Shown here in pieces: positions 1-6,450 of a stretch of 50,191 bases of DNA. The first letter of the stretch is position 1. Every line of letters begins with the position of its first letter. The translations under genes and the position numbers were made by a program. The stretch comes from a virus, in the IMG/VR virus record IMGVR_UViG_3300035670_000312, positions 1 through 50,191 of that record; one strand, written 5' to 3'. The notes under the pieces were generated by a model. It did no database searches. It saw nothing but the letters and a program-made list of their open reading frames with translations, and was not told the origin of the DNA.

Positions 1-22
1 AATAAACCCCCCTTTCGTTTAA

Positions 23-46
23 TACTCGCTGACGGTTAAGCGAGTA
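23..46. other. 8-bp hairpin in leader of a gene beyond the left edge
   Basis: Arms at 23-30 and 39-46 pair perfectly around an 8-nt loop. It lies downstream of the class 1 promoter at 97-124, so it probably sits in the 5' leader of a minus-strand gene that begins left of the window. No T-run follows it, so I do not call it a terminator. Positions 1-96 contain no start codon I can support. Confidence 0.35.
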
Positions 47-96
47 CCCAAAGTCACCGGCAGACAAGTTTATCTCCAGGCGCGGGTGACACAACT

Positions 97-124
97 AACA
101 TAGCGGGAAGGACTCGGAGTAAAC
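97..124 (-). promoter_or_regulatory. class 1 (early-like) promoter
   Basis: On the minus strand GTTTAC (119-124) is followed after 16 nt by TATGTT (97-102). It abuts the stop codon of the HNH gene at 125 and points to a gene left of the window. Confidence 0.55.
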
Positions 125-778
125 TCAGCCTCCCCTCCTCTTGCCATTCTGGGGCACAAACTCGGGTAGATACTTGGCAAACTGCATAACCAGATTGGCT
201 TTGCTTTTATCGTACCCGGTTTTGAGGACTCCTTGGAAGCCCTCCTCGCTGTAAACCTTATGGAGATTACGCAGGTTCTCTATCTTCGCTTGAAGTTTTT
301 GAGCCTTAATCTTCTTCTTTTGTTCCGTTTGAGATAGTCTTTCAAAATAGGCGTCAAAGTCGTAGACAGCTCCCTCCCTCCACCCTTCTGGTAGAACCTC
401 ATCAATGCTGATGCGTTTTGTCTTCCTCTCAGCCGGGTTGAAAATTAACCGGGTATTAAAGCAAGGGTTATTTTCACCTTTTACACTTTCCCTTTGTGCT
501 TCCGCAAAGCGGCGCCGAACCCAACCATAGTACTTGTTGGTGGGTCTACCAGTACACATCATGTGGGCGGCTCTTGCCAAGCCTTCATGCTTGGGGTAGA
601 GTTTCGTTAAAAGTTGGTGAGCTAAGTAGTGCTCTTCCGGTGTCAAGCAAACCAAGTTTTCAAGATCGTCAGATCCACCTAAACATCTTGGCACTATATG
701 GTGCTTCTCGGTGTAATCTAATATATTTCTTACTTTAGCTCGGCTGATTAAACTATCGTAGATTTTTTGATAGTCCAC
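125..778 (-). CDS. HNH homing endonuclease, free-standing
   Basis: This 217-aa protein starts with GTG. Its N-terminal third carries an HNH signature: EKHHIVPRCLGG (about residues 24-35), then an Asn (ENLVCL) and a distal EEHYLAH histidine. This layout is typical of phage HNH homing endonucleases. The rest is basic and rich in Lys/Arg, as expected for DNA contacts (inference). It stands alone directly downstream of a tRNA-Asn gene, with a class 2 box 22 nt before its start. A GTTAAATA direct repeat lies in the short leader. Its cleavage target is unknown; the tRNA neighbourhood is a candidate. The HNH assignment is solid. Confidence 0.85.
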   Translation of the reverse strand: MDYQKIYDSLISRAKVRNILDYTEKHHIVPRCLGGSDDLENLVCLTPEEHYLAHQLLTKLYPKHEGLARAAHMMCTGRPTNKYYGWVRRRFAEAQRESVKGENNPCFNTRLIFNPAERKTKRISIDEVLPEGWREGAVYDFDAYFERLSQTEQKKKIKAQKLQAKIENLRNLHKVYSEEGFQGVLKTGYDKSKANLVMQFAKYLPEFVPQNGKRRGG

Positions 779-798
779 TGTTAAATAAACTGTTAAAT

Positions 799-808
799 AG
801 TTTTACCC
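799..808 (-). promoter_or_regulatory. class 2 promoter-like box GGGTAAAACT
   Basis: The box lies about 22 nt upstream of the GTG start of the HNH gene at 778 and has no GTTTAC-like element 16 nt upstream. It shares spacing and sequence with the boxes in front of the tail genes. Confidence 0.45.
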
Positions 809-822
809 TTATTTAGTGGTGA

Positions 823-902
823 CTGGGATAGTAGGATTCGAACCTACATTGTCTTCCGACACTGGTTAACAGCCAGCTGCATTACCATTATGCTATATCC
901 CA
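823..902 (-). tRNA. tRNA-Asn (GTT) with enlarged variable loop
   Basis: The cloverleaf reads acceptor TGGGATA/TATCCCA, D-arm GCAT/ATGC, anticodon stem GCTGG/CCAGT with loop CTGTTAA (anticodon GTT), T-arm GTAGG/CCTAC with loop TTCGAAT, and discriminator G73. U1-A72 and G73 agree with bacterial tRNA-Asn. CCA is not encoded. The variable region is 13 nt instead of the usual 5; deleting CGGAAGAC would restore a normal GTAAT loop. The extra bases can form a GTC/GAC mini-stem. Confidence 0.85.
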
Positions 903-1051
903 TTGACGGCAGGAGGTGGGGAGCCGCATACGCATCACCCTACTCTTTCACATCATCAAGCCGTTTGGACCGACCTGCGAGAGGTGTCGCGTATCCTGCG
1001 ATTTTTAGTTTTCAAGGTGCGGGTGGCGAGGCTTCCCCCAACCACTCAATC

Positions 1052-1080
1052 AATATAGCACTCAGTGACACTCCTGTAAA
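1052..1080 (-). promoter_or_regulatory. sigma70-like promoter upstream of tRNA-Asn
   Basis: TTTACA (1075-1080), a 17-nt spacer and TATATT (1052-1057) read on the minus strand. It overlaps the 3' end of the 45-aa gene at 1062 and points at the tRNA about 150 nt downstream. I see nothing else in 903-1051, which is probably the tRNA precursor leader. Confidence 0.55.
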
Positions 1081-1199
1081 GTGCGGGAAACCGCCCATTG
1101 GCGGAACTGCTCCTTTACCTCTTCCCACGAGGCTTCGCAGGCGGGCAACCCCATCGCCTGTGCGGCACGGGGCACATTCCACCGGGCTGTGTATAACAT
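1062..1199 (-). CDS. small HTH-like protein
   Basis: A 45-aa protein starting at MLYTARWNVP. The segment ARWNVPRAAQAMGL resembles a short helix-turn-helix, and I have the impression of similar RWN-x-KAA motifs in other cyanophage proteins, which I cannot verify here. The frame is open to 1421, but that upstream part overlaps the 88-aa gene out of frame, so I start it at the ATG 10 nt after that gene's stop. GGAG lies about 12 nt before the ATG. It ends at the tRNA promoter. Function unknown; a small DNA-binding role is only a guess. Confidence 0.5.
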   Translation of the reverse strand: MLYTARWNVPRAAQAMGLPACEASWEEVKEQFRQWAVSRTLQECH

Positions 1200-1209
1200 C
1201 TCGAACGGA

Positions 1210-1476
1210 TCAGGCTCCTTCAAAATACTCCCACGTAGGCCATTTGTCCTCGACCCATAAGATCGTCTTGGTAATGTCTGCTCGTGCTTGTGCTTTTGTG
1301 GTGGCAATTCCATTGTGCATGTGTGTGCCCCACGGTCCTCCATCTTCCCAAACAAGAGACCAATGCCACTCTTGCTTGCCTTCACACCACCAGACTTGAG
1401 CGCTTGAGTTACGCTCGTCAATACGAACCGTCGTCATCGCCCAGCTGCCGGAACCTTTGATCAAATCAAAGCTCAT
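1210..1476 (-). CDS. hypothetical protein, 88 aa
   Basis: This soluble, Trp-rich protein (WWCEGKQEWHWSLVWEDG around residues 29-46) starts with an ATG that overlaps the preceding coding frame by 4 nt, the usual coupling in this operon. No transmembrane segment or known motif is visible. The central strand-rich part followed by a predicted helix (TTKAQARADITKTI) suggests a small alpha/beta fold. It belongs to the run of tiny genes from 2096 to 1062 driven by the promoter at 2119-2147. I do not recognise a family. Confidence 0.65.
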   Translation of the reverse strand: MSFDLIKGSGSWAMTTVRIDERNSSAQVWWCEGKQEWHWSLVWEDGGPWGTHMHNGIATTKAQARADITKTILWVEDKWPTWEYFEGA

Positions 1477-1568
1477 ACGTCGTATTCTGGATTGAACCTC
1501 TCTTGGAGAAGACGAATGTCTTCCTGTAGCTTTTTGATTTGCTCATGGAGGGCTTCCCTTTCCTTCAA
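1473..1568 (-). CDS. small coiled-coil peptide, start unresolved
   Basis: The reading frame ending at 1473 closes with a clear heptad-like helix (LKEREALHEQIKKLQEDIRL). It stays open back to 1757, but that upstream part lies out of frame under the AbrB-like gene 1573-1767 and looks less protein-like. A TTG at 1568, 5 nt after that gene's stop, gives a 31-aa peptide. Alternatives are a 94-aa protein from 1757 nested over the antitoxin-like gene, or expression by frameshift. Only the C-terminal helix looks convincing. Confidence 0.35.
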   Translation of the reverse strand: MKEREALHEQIKKLQEDIRLLQERFNPEYDV

Positions 1569-1572
1569 AACT

Positions 1573-1767
1573 TCATTCAGCCTCGTTAGAATCGGATCGT
1601 TCGACCTCTCGGACGACAAGCCGATCTCCGAGGATATCAAAGTCGAGAGTCGTTCCCTCAGACCATCCAAGCGCTTCAAGGAGTTCTTCAGGGAAGGGGA
1701 GAATAAGGTTTCCATCTTCGTCTTCTTCACAGGTTGTGATGAACTTGGGAAATTCATTTGAAAGCAT
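1573..1767 (-). CDS. AbrB/MazE-like DNA-binding protein
   Basis: This 64-aa protein has the swapped-hairpin AbrB/MazE pattern: NLILPFPEELLEALGWSEG followed by TTLDFDILGDRLVVRE, roughly residues 20-57. In that family a dimer of such hairpins binds DNA, often as an antitoxin or transition-state regulator. No MazF-like toxin gene is adjacent; the neighbours are tiny proteins of unknown role. The ATG overlaps the upstream gene's stop by 14 nt, so translation is probably coupled. The fold call is good; the antitoxin role is inference. Confidence 0.65.
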   Translation of the reverse strand: MLSNEFPKFITTCEEDEDGNLILPFPEELLEALGWSEGTTLDFDILGDRLVVREVERSDSNEAE

Positions 1768-1945
1768 TGTTTTCGCTTAGAATTAAGTTTCTAGTTGGGT
1801 CAAGCATGAGTAAATCGTTACGAATCTGATTGATTCGATCTCGATTTCCGGGAGAGGTTCTCAACTCCTCAATGAGAATTTTTTCTTCCCCAATAACCTC
1901 ATAAAGCTGTAAGACTCCAGCGGGAATGAACCTAGGCGGAATCAC
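1754..1945 (-). CDS. hypothetical protein, 63 aa
   Basis: It starts with GTG inside the end of the upstream 54-aa gene (14-nt overlap) and ends inside the AbrB-like gene start (14-nt overlap). The protein is helical, with the segment VIGEEKILIEELRTSPGN followed by RDRINQIRNDLLML. No motif is recognisable. The overlaps on both sides argue that it is a real, translationally coupled member of the operon. Confidence 0.55.
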   Translation of the reverse strand: MIPPRFIPAGVLQLYEVIGEEKILIEELRTSPGNRDRINQIRNDLLMLDPTRNLILSENNAFK

Positions 1946-2096
1946 GAGGCACCTCCATAATGAGAGTGCCTTCTAAATCTTCGCCCTCTTCATAAAGAGA
2001 TCGAGTCGCAGCACTTACCGACAGGAAAGGCTTGCCTTGTTGCGTCCATCCCCAGCCATCCCAAAATTGGCCTGACGGATTCACCACGAAGTACAT
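1932..2096 (-). CDS. small hypothetical protein, 54 aa
   Basis: The ATG at 2096 follows a GAGG ribosome site and the class 1 promoter at 2119-2147. The product begins MYFVVNPSGQFWDGWGW and contains an acidic helix. It reads as a compact soluble protein, with no transmembrane segment. It is the first gene of the 2096-to-1062 operon of six very small genes, a typical early cassette in which host-takeover proteins are often found (inference). Family not recognised. Confidence 0.6.
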   Translation of the reverse strand: MYFVVNPSGQFWDGWGWTQQGKPFLSVSAATRSLYEEGEDLEGTLIMEVPRDSA

Positions 2097-2118
2097 TGCC
2101 TCAGGAGTAACTGGGGGT

Positions 2119-2147
2119 AGTATAGCGGCCTCGTCAGGGTCGTAAAC
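2119..2147 (-). promoter_or_regulatory. class 1 promoter for the small-gene operon
   Basis: GTTTAC (2142-2147), a 17-nt spacer, then TATACT (2119-2124) on the minus strand, 23 nt before the ATG at 2096. It lies just past the Dps gene stop codon. Confidence 0.7.
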
Positions 2148-2152
2148 CGACG

Positions 2153-2587
2153 TCAGGCGAGGTAGCTTTGAATCAAATAGATGTCGGTGAGAACGACTGA
2201 CGACATTGACTGCATCTGGTTTCCGACAGCAACTAGGCGAGGATCTTGCTTATTCTTTTCGCAGAAGGAATAGTAAATGGCAATAGTGCTCGAAAGTGCC
2301 AACAGGTAGTCAAGAACCAGTTCGGCAGTGGAGTGGCAATCGTAAAACTCCATGCTGATTCCTGGACCCTTAAAGAGTTCAAAGTCAGGATTGAACCCAC
2401 AAGCGCGAAGTTGCTCCACGAGGGGATCCATCAGCCCAGTCAGATCGTCATAAACGCGATCAAACATCAGATGGGCTTCATAAAAATTTGCGCCTCGCAC
2501 GTTCCAATGCGCCAGGTGCGAAACGATTGTGGCATCATTCAGATACTTGACGATTTTGTTCGACAAGACTGCAAATTCCTCGTTCAT
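2153..2587 (-). CDS. dps: Dps-like ferritin (DNA-protecting, iron-oxidising)
   Basis: This 144-aa protein matches the Dps family. AHWNVRGANF (26-35) is almost the bacterial signature, and the ferroxidase ligands are all present: H27, H39, D43, D54 and E58, with exactly the spacing of E. coli H51, H63, D67, D78 and E82. Dps forms dodecamers that oxidise Fe(II) with peroxide and shield DNA. There is no Lys-rich N-terminal tail, so direct DNA binding through such a tail is not supported. It overlaps the preceding zinc-finger gene by ATGA and sits behind lysozyme. A class 2 box lies inside that upstream gene, 31 nt before the start. Confidence 0.8.
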   Translation of the reverse strand: MNEEFAVLSNKIVKYLNDATIVSHLAHWNVRGANFYEAHLMFDRVYDDLTGLMDPLVEQLRACGFNPDFELFKGPGISMEFYDCHSTAELVLDYLLALSSTIAIYYSFCEKNKQDPRLVAVGNQMQSMSSVVLTDIYLIQSYLA

Positions 2588-2754
2588 TCGTCTTCGCTGT
2601 CGTAACGTACTCTTCCAATTTTACCCCGAGAGGAGAGACGACACTCTGAAACATGCTCTTGAAATTGTTTTGAGTCGCAGTGGCCTTCGCCACAACCCAC
2701 AACTTTCCCGCAAATCGGACAATAGTGTAATGATTTTATGTAGTTGTCATCCAT
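2584..2754 (-). CDS. small zinc-finger protein, 56 aa
   Basis: The sequence begins MDDNYIKSLHYCPICGKVV and continues with further Cys and His residues (C-x2-C, then GHCD, HVSEC), a pattern fitting a single treble-clef or C2H2-like zinc site. The start lies inside the lysozyme gene end (19-nt overlap) and the stop overlaps the Dps start as ATGA, so it is tightly coupled on both sides. No enzymatic motif is visible. It may bind nucleic acid or protein. Confidence 0.6.
   Translation of the reverse strand: MDDNYIKSLHYCPICGKVVGCGEGHCDSKQFQEHVSECRLSSRGKIGRVRYDSEDE
2617..2626 (-). promoter_or_regulatory. class 2-like box upstream of dps
   Basis: GGGTAAAATT on the minus strand, 31 nt from the Dps start, inside the zinc-finger coding sequence. 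Less secure than the intergenic copies because it is in coding DNA. Confidence 0.3.
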
Positions 2755-3368
2755 AACTTTCCTTCAGCTTGCCGCCGACGGCGTAGTCCTGCCTCAAAGT
2801 TAGAGCCAGGGTTGACGTATAACATCAGTGCTGCTGGCACTTGCGAGAAGTTTTCTTTCTTGCTTAGTGCTTTGGTGATGGTATTGAAGTTGGGGCTACC
2901 GTAGAAGTGAGACCCCAGATTGTAGGCAAAGGAGACAATCGCAGCTTTTTGGTTCCCGTTCATCACTCCCCAAGTGGGGATTTTGCTGGAGAGAATGGGC
3001 ACGATGGCATTGTCAATGTGGTAGTTGAGCAGTTCCCGTGCTTTTGCCATACTAATTGAGGCGTCCCCGAAGTTCACCAGAGTTCCGTTGGGGTAGTAAG
3101 TTGTTCCGTAACCGATTGTCCACACACCTGCGGGACACTTGTACGGCTGTCCTCGGAAACCCTCGAACTCTGCAATAATGTCTGCTGCTTTGTCCAAATA
3201 GGAGGTATCGCCGGAGGCACCCCTAAACACTTTCACCCATTCTGCGTTGTCATTCATCACCTGAGCAGCGTGCTTCTGGAGAAGATCCACTGCCTTTTGG
3301 TGGTCAGGATTGGCAAAGTCGTAGTGAAAGAAGAAGTCTCGCAGTTTGGTTGGTTGCCAGTCAGTCAT
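2736..3368 (-). CDS. endolysin, T4-lysozyme-type muramidase (GH24)
   Basis: This 210-aa protein has a 60-residue N-terminal extension, then the GH24 core. The catalytic glutamate is in EFEGFRGQPY (E69), followed by PAGVWTIGYGTT (79-90) and a C-terminal GLRRRRQAEGKLW typical of RrrD-like lysozymes. It hydrolyses the MurNAc-GlcNAc bond of peptidoglycan to release progeny. There is no signal peptide or transmembrane anchor, so it needs a holin; the membrane protein at 15445-15621 is a candidate. The start overlaps the upstream 85-aa gene by ATGA. Confidence 0.85.
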   Translation of the reverse strand: MTDWQPTKLRDFFFHYDFANPDHQKAVDLLQKHAAQVMNDNAEWVKVFRGASGDTSYLDKAADIIAEFEGFRGQPYKCPAGVWTIGYGTTYYPNGTLVNFGDASISMAKARELLNYHIDNAIVPILSSKIPTWGVMNGNQKAAIVSFAYNLGSHFYGSPNFNTITKALSKKENFSQVPAALMLYVNPGSNFEAGLRRRRQAEGKLWMTTT

Positions 3369-3622
3369 TTTGCCTCGGCGTAGAGTTCGACGGAAACAGC
3401 GTCACCGTTTTGGTGAACAGCCAGAAATTCAGTGTCGGGATTATAGTTTGCGAGAGACTCTGTAAGTTTATCGGTGAAACCGTCGGTTGTTTCACGGGTT
3501 GGGAGAGCATCCACGAATTGAAAAACTTCTTTCCAATCAAGGAAGTTGCAATGCTCGTCATCGTAAAAATGAACCCCCCGTGACCCGATGTGCTCCTGAA
3601 ATGATTTAACCAGGTGCCTCAT
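3365..3622 (-). CDS. hypothetical protein, 85 aa
   Basis: A small acidic protein beginning MRHLVKSFQEHIGSRGVHFY. It contains a predicted strand (DTEFLAVHQNGDAVSVELY) near the C-terminus and no transmembrane segment. It is translationally coupled on both sides: TGATG-type overlap with the 55-aa gene before it and ATGA overlap with lysozyme after it. Its position in the lysis cluster is suggestive only. No family recognised. Confidence 0.6.
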   Translation of the reverse strand: MRHLVKSFQEHIGSRGVHFYDDEHCNFLDWKEVFQFVDALPTRETTDGFTDKLTESLANYNPDTEFLAVHQNGDAVSVELYAEAK

Positions 3623-3786
3623 TCTAACCTCCCTATCGGGACGAGTACCCCGTTAATTCGGCGCTTGATAACCGTGCGGGGCTCAGAGATTATACTGGAA
3701 TGCCGAAACGAGGCATCTTTACCGTTCAGCTCCGGGCTGCTCTCGCAGGCGTAAGTTGTCTCAAAGCTGCTTTCGGGGTTTTCCAT
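3619..3786 (-). CDS. hypothetical protein, 55 aa
   Basis: It starts at ATG 3786, overlapping the stop codon of the virion-like gene 3788-4468 within a few bases, and ends as an ATGA overlap with the 85-aa gene. The product begins MENPESSFETTYACESSPEL and ends with a basic strand RRINGVLVPIGRL. Start and stop are both coupled to neighbours, which is the main evidence that it is real. Function unknown. Confidence 0.5.
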   Translation of the reverse strand: MENPESSFETTYACESSPELNGKDASFRHSSIISEPRTVIKRRINGVLVPIGRLE

Positions 3787-3787
3787 G

Positions 3788-4468
3788 TTAGTACTTAATG
3801 CTCCATTTTCCGTTTTGCCCTTCTGTTATAGTGAAGGGATACTGTTTGGCTTGCTCGTTCGGGGGAGAGTCGTAGAAAATCCCAGAAAAAGTTTTACCGT
3901 CCGGAGCCATCAAGTAGTTGTTGGAGGAATTCGGGGGATTTCCTTGAGCGTCCGTTACCTCGGTCACACCGTCCATGTACACTGACGAGATGACTTTCTT
4001 GAAGAAAAGCTCCATCTTCTCACTCAACGGGTCCTGGGCAGGTTGACCCGGTTCAGCGACTTCCCCCTCGGGCTCGTCTGTTGCCATTCCTTCGGCGACA
4101 ATCTCATCGGCAAAGTCCATCACCTCAGAGTAGTCGATCGAAGGGTCAATCTCGTGCACTAAGTGTCCATACGGCACTTCCACGATGTCCTCAGGGTCGG
4201 GCCACTCATCATAGTCCACGGACATCAAGGCTTCACGGACCTCGCAGTAGTCCTCATATGTTGCGTCCGGACCCAGATTTACTCGGTCAATCAGCTCCAG
4301 CATCGACACGGTGCCGTCAGAGAATTCGTGACGCAGAGTTTCCATGTATGACTTTGGAAACGCAGTCACATCTCCCCCGGTGTTCTCCCACAGGAGGTCC
4401 AGAACTCGAATTGCGTTTTCTCGAAAGGACTGGTCCCTGCCAAAGGCGGGATTTCGGTCAAGTGCCAT
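3788..4468 (-). CDS. acidic protein, paralogue of the 35851-36510 gene
   Basis: This 226-aa protein aligns by eye with the product of 35851-36510 along its length. LDLLWENTGGD corresponds to ARLLWQASKGD, the DGTVSMLELI segment to DGDVSLVGLL, WPDPEDI to WPDIEDI, and both end with an F-x-G-x-F/M-YDS strand and a G-x-W-x-Y close. The two share an N-terminal helical domain and a C-terminal strand domain with a variable linker; here the linker is Glu/Pro rich. The second copy begins the tail operon, so a virion or assembly role is possible. Function not established. Confidence 0.65.
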   Translation of the reverse strand: MALDRNPAFGRDQSFRENAIRVLDLLWENTGGDVTAFPKSYMETLRHEFSDGTVSMLELIDRVNLGPDATYEDYCEVREALMSVDYDEWPDPEDIVEVPYGHLVHEIDPSIDYSEVMDFADEIVAEGMATDEPEGEVAEPGQPAQDPLSEKMELFFKKVISSVYMDGVTEVTDAQGNPPNSSNNYLMAPDGKTFSGIFYDSPPNEQAKQYPFTITEGQNGKWSIKY

Positions 4469-4491
4469 GGCTAAGAAGGGTTTCTATACCC

Positions 4492-4519
4492 ATTTTACCC
4501 GATTTGTGGAAAAGTAAAC
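4492..4519 (-). promoter_or_regulatory. class 1 promoter
   Basis: GTTTAC (4514-4519), a 16-nt spacer and TAAAAT (4492-4497) on the minus strand, 23 nt before the ATG at 4468. It carries the GGGTAAAA core of the class 2 box as well, so it could be a dual site. Confidence 0.6.
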
Positions 4520-4741
4520 TTAAAATTCCGGTTGCTGGAACTTTGGGTTGCGGGTGCCCCCTGAGTGCCAGATTTTCAGGATTTTGATGCCCCTGTCCCA
4601 GTAATAGTCGAATACTCGCACTGAGCTGTACTCACGAACGAGGTCAATCTCTCCGTTTGCTCGGCGAACAAATTTGCAGTCATTCGTCAGGTTTCTTGGG
4701 TTGAGCTCGGCAAGATCAACGTCTTCTTTTAGGATCAGCAT
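4520..4741 (-). CDS. hypothetical protein, 73 aa
   Basis: A small soluble protein beginning MLILKEDVDLAELNPRNLTN and ending in an aromatic, basic stretch (VFDYYWDRGIKILKIW). It stands alone between the virion structural gene 4791-6419 and the class 1 promoter at 4492. A class 2-like box lies 22 nt upstream of its start. I do not recognise a family. Confidence 0.6.
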   Translation of the reverse strand: MLILKEDVDLAELNPRNLTNDCKFVRRANGEIDLVREYSSVRVFDYYWDRGIKILKIWHSGGTRNPKFQQPEF

Positions 4742-4761
4742 GCGGTCGTTGCGGTGTAGTA

Positions 4762-4771
4762 ATTTTTACCT
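4762..4771 (-). promoter_or_regulatory. class 2-like box AGGTAAAAAT
   Basis: It lies 22 nt upstream of the ATG at 4741, the same spacing as the boxes in front of tail genes, although the first base and tail differ from the consensus. Confidence 0.35.
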
Positions 4772-4790
4772 GATTTTTGTTTTCTTAAGA

Positions 4791-6419
4791 TTAGGAAGTT
4801 ATCTCTTCCCAGTCGGCACTTGCGTAAATGACTTGAGAAGCGCCGGCTCCGGCAACCTCGATCGTAAGTTCGAGTGCTGTGCCAGACAGGCTATTTCGCT
4901 CAAGCTGATTGGCAAACAGGGAGCCCCTAAAAATGTCAATTACTGGGGAACCTTGATTGGATGCACTGGTGAACCCTGTGGCAACCGCATTACCACCTGA
5001 CACCGAAGTTGCGGTCAAGTTATACTCAACGGAGGAGTTGGCGGAAAGAGTATTCCAGGTTCCGCCGGTTGTTACAGCACGGGAAACTACACGCCAAGCG
5101 TAAGTTTCGTTGTTCCCGGCACCGAGTAGAGACAGACCGGTGAGAAGTGCGATTGCATCAAGTTTAGTGCTCTTGAGTCGCAAGGAGAGCACAGGGTAAT
5201 AGGTACCTGCCAGAGTCAGGGAGTAAGGGGTCTGAATGGGGGTGCCAACACTACGCTGCGCTCCGGAGAGGGTGTAGCCACCTTCCGAGATAACGGTCGA
5301 GCAAATTTGCTTGAGGGTTGCGCTTGTGGCAGACGAAATGTTTTCAATCTCGTATCGAAGGGGCAGGCAGGCGGTTGTGATGTAAGTAGATCCGAGAACG
5401 TTGGCGTGATCAAACTGGTGAGCCAAGATGAACTTGCCGTCCACCACGAAGCCGGCACGAACAGATCCCACTCCGAGCCACTCCAGGTCAAACCACAGGA
5501 TCTGCGATTTAGTGAAGTCCAGACTGATTCCCGAAGGGCCAGTGCCATTCATCGGGTCAACATTCCAGCTTGTTTGTGCTTCAGGAGTGCTTACAACTGA
5601 GCCGGATACTTTGCTGCGCTCAACAAACGAAACAGCGCCAGCAGCCCCACGCTCCAAATAGTAACCGTTTTCAGACCCGAAGTAACCAACTCGTTGACGG
5701 ATCCCTGCGGCTCCGGACAGAACAAAAGTATTGAGGACAAGCAGGGACTTGCCAGGTTGATACGAAAAAACTTTATAACTTTCTCGGACAACGGAGCTTC
5801 CGATTGTGTTTGTGACGGCGAGATCAACAAGACCTTGAGAAGCGTTGAAAGTCGAAGTGCCTCCGCTTGTCAGGCTTTCAGCCCAAGATCCATTGTCAGC
5901 GTAACGGTGGCTTGAGTCAAACAGGGTGAAAGGCTCGGAGGAACGCAGGCGACCAAATGCGTCAGTCGATGCCGAGGGAAACCCTGTAATCGACCCGGTT
6001 GTGGTTACGGTTCCTGTGACGGGGATCGGGTTGCCAGAGTCATTCTTAATTTCAATCTCATTGGCCACATTGACCGAGCCGGTGATGGCTTGAGTGGCAG
6101 GGAAATTAGTGACGGCCACGTTGCTGGTTGGACCAGTTGTGGTGCCAGGGGTTTCATTGAACAGGATAACCTGAAGGGTTTCCGAAGGGGCGGAATAACT
6201 CGTACCTGCGTCAAAGGTTATAGTTGTGTCCGCACCGTTATCGGTGACGGTGATTTTGCTTTCATAGTCACTGTAGTCATACAGGAAGATGTTACGATCA
6301 ACGTTGCGAATTTGAGCGAACTTCTCGATGGGGATGACAGTTCCCGGAATTACCAGGGTGCCGGCCCCTTCTGGGCCGGGGGTGAACACCCACGAAGGGC
6401 TACTTAGGAGAACGTACAT
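4791..6419 (-). CDS. virion structural protein, 542 aa
   Basis: A beta-rich, Ser/Thr/Gly-rich protein with no catalytic motif. The segment DAFGRLRSSEPFTLFDSSHRY (about 170-190) resembles one I recall from marine-phage virion proteins; that is from memory and not checked. N-terminal residues 100-160 are a repetitive low-complexity spacer (GTVTTTGSITG). The C-terminal half reads like a jelly-roll or carbohydrate-binding fold. It has its own class 2 box 23 nt upstream. A fibre, collar or decoration role is likely; the exact position in the particle is unknown. Confidence 0.7.
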   Translation of the reverse strand: MYVLLSSPSWVFTPGPEGAGTLVIPGTVIPIEKFAQIRNVDRNIFLYDYSDYESKITVTDNGADTTITFDAGTSYSAPSETLQVILFNETPGTTTGPTSNVAVTNFPATQAITGSVNVANEIEIKNDSGNPIPVTGTVTTTGSITGFPSASTDAFGRLRSSEPFTLFDSSHRYADNGSWAESLTSGGTSTFNASQGLVDLAVTNTIGSSVVRESYKVFSYQPGKSLLVLNTFVLSGAAGIRQRVGYFGSENGYYLERGAAGAVSFVERSKVSGSVVSTPEAQTSWNVDPMNGTGPSGISLDFTKSQILWFDLEWLGVGSVRAGFVVDGKFILAHQFDHANVLGSTYITTACLPLRYEIENISSATSATLKQICSTVISEGGYTLSGAQRSVGTPIQTPYSLTLAGTYYPVLSLRLKSTKLDAIALLTGLSLLGAGNNETYAWRVVSRAVTTGGTWNTLSANSSVEYNLTATSVSGGNAVATGFTSASNQGSPVIDIFRGSLFANQLERNSLSGTALELTIEVAGAGASQVIYASADWEEITS

Positions 6420-6440
6420 GGTAAAGTCGAGTCATGGGTT

Positions 6441-6450
6441 GGTTTTACCC
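6441..6450 (-). promoter_or_regulatory. class 2 promoter box GGGTAAAACC
   Basis: Exact 10-mer in the gap before the structural gene starting at 6419, with no GTTTAC element upstream. Confidence 0.55.

Noticed and set aside
890-1399. Long plus-strand ORF of 169 aa
   Set aside because: It covers the tRNA leader and three small minus-strand genes, has odd composition and no ribosome site; a shadow frame.
3694-3699. TATAAT inside the 55-aa gene 3619-3786
   Set aside because: No GTTTAC or TTGACA-like box at 15-18 nt upstream, so it is not supported as a promoter.
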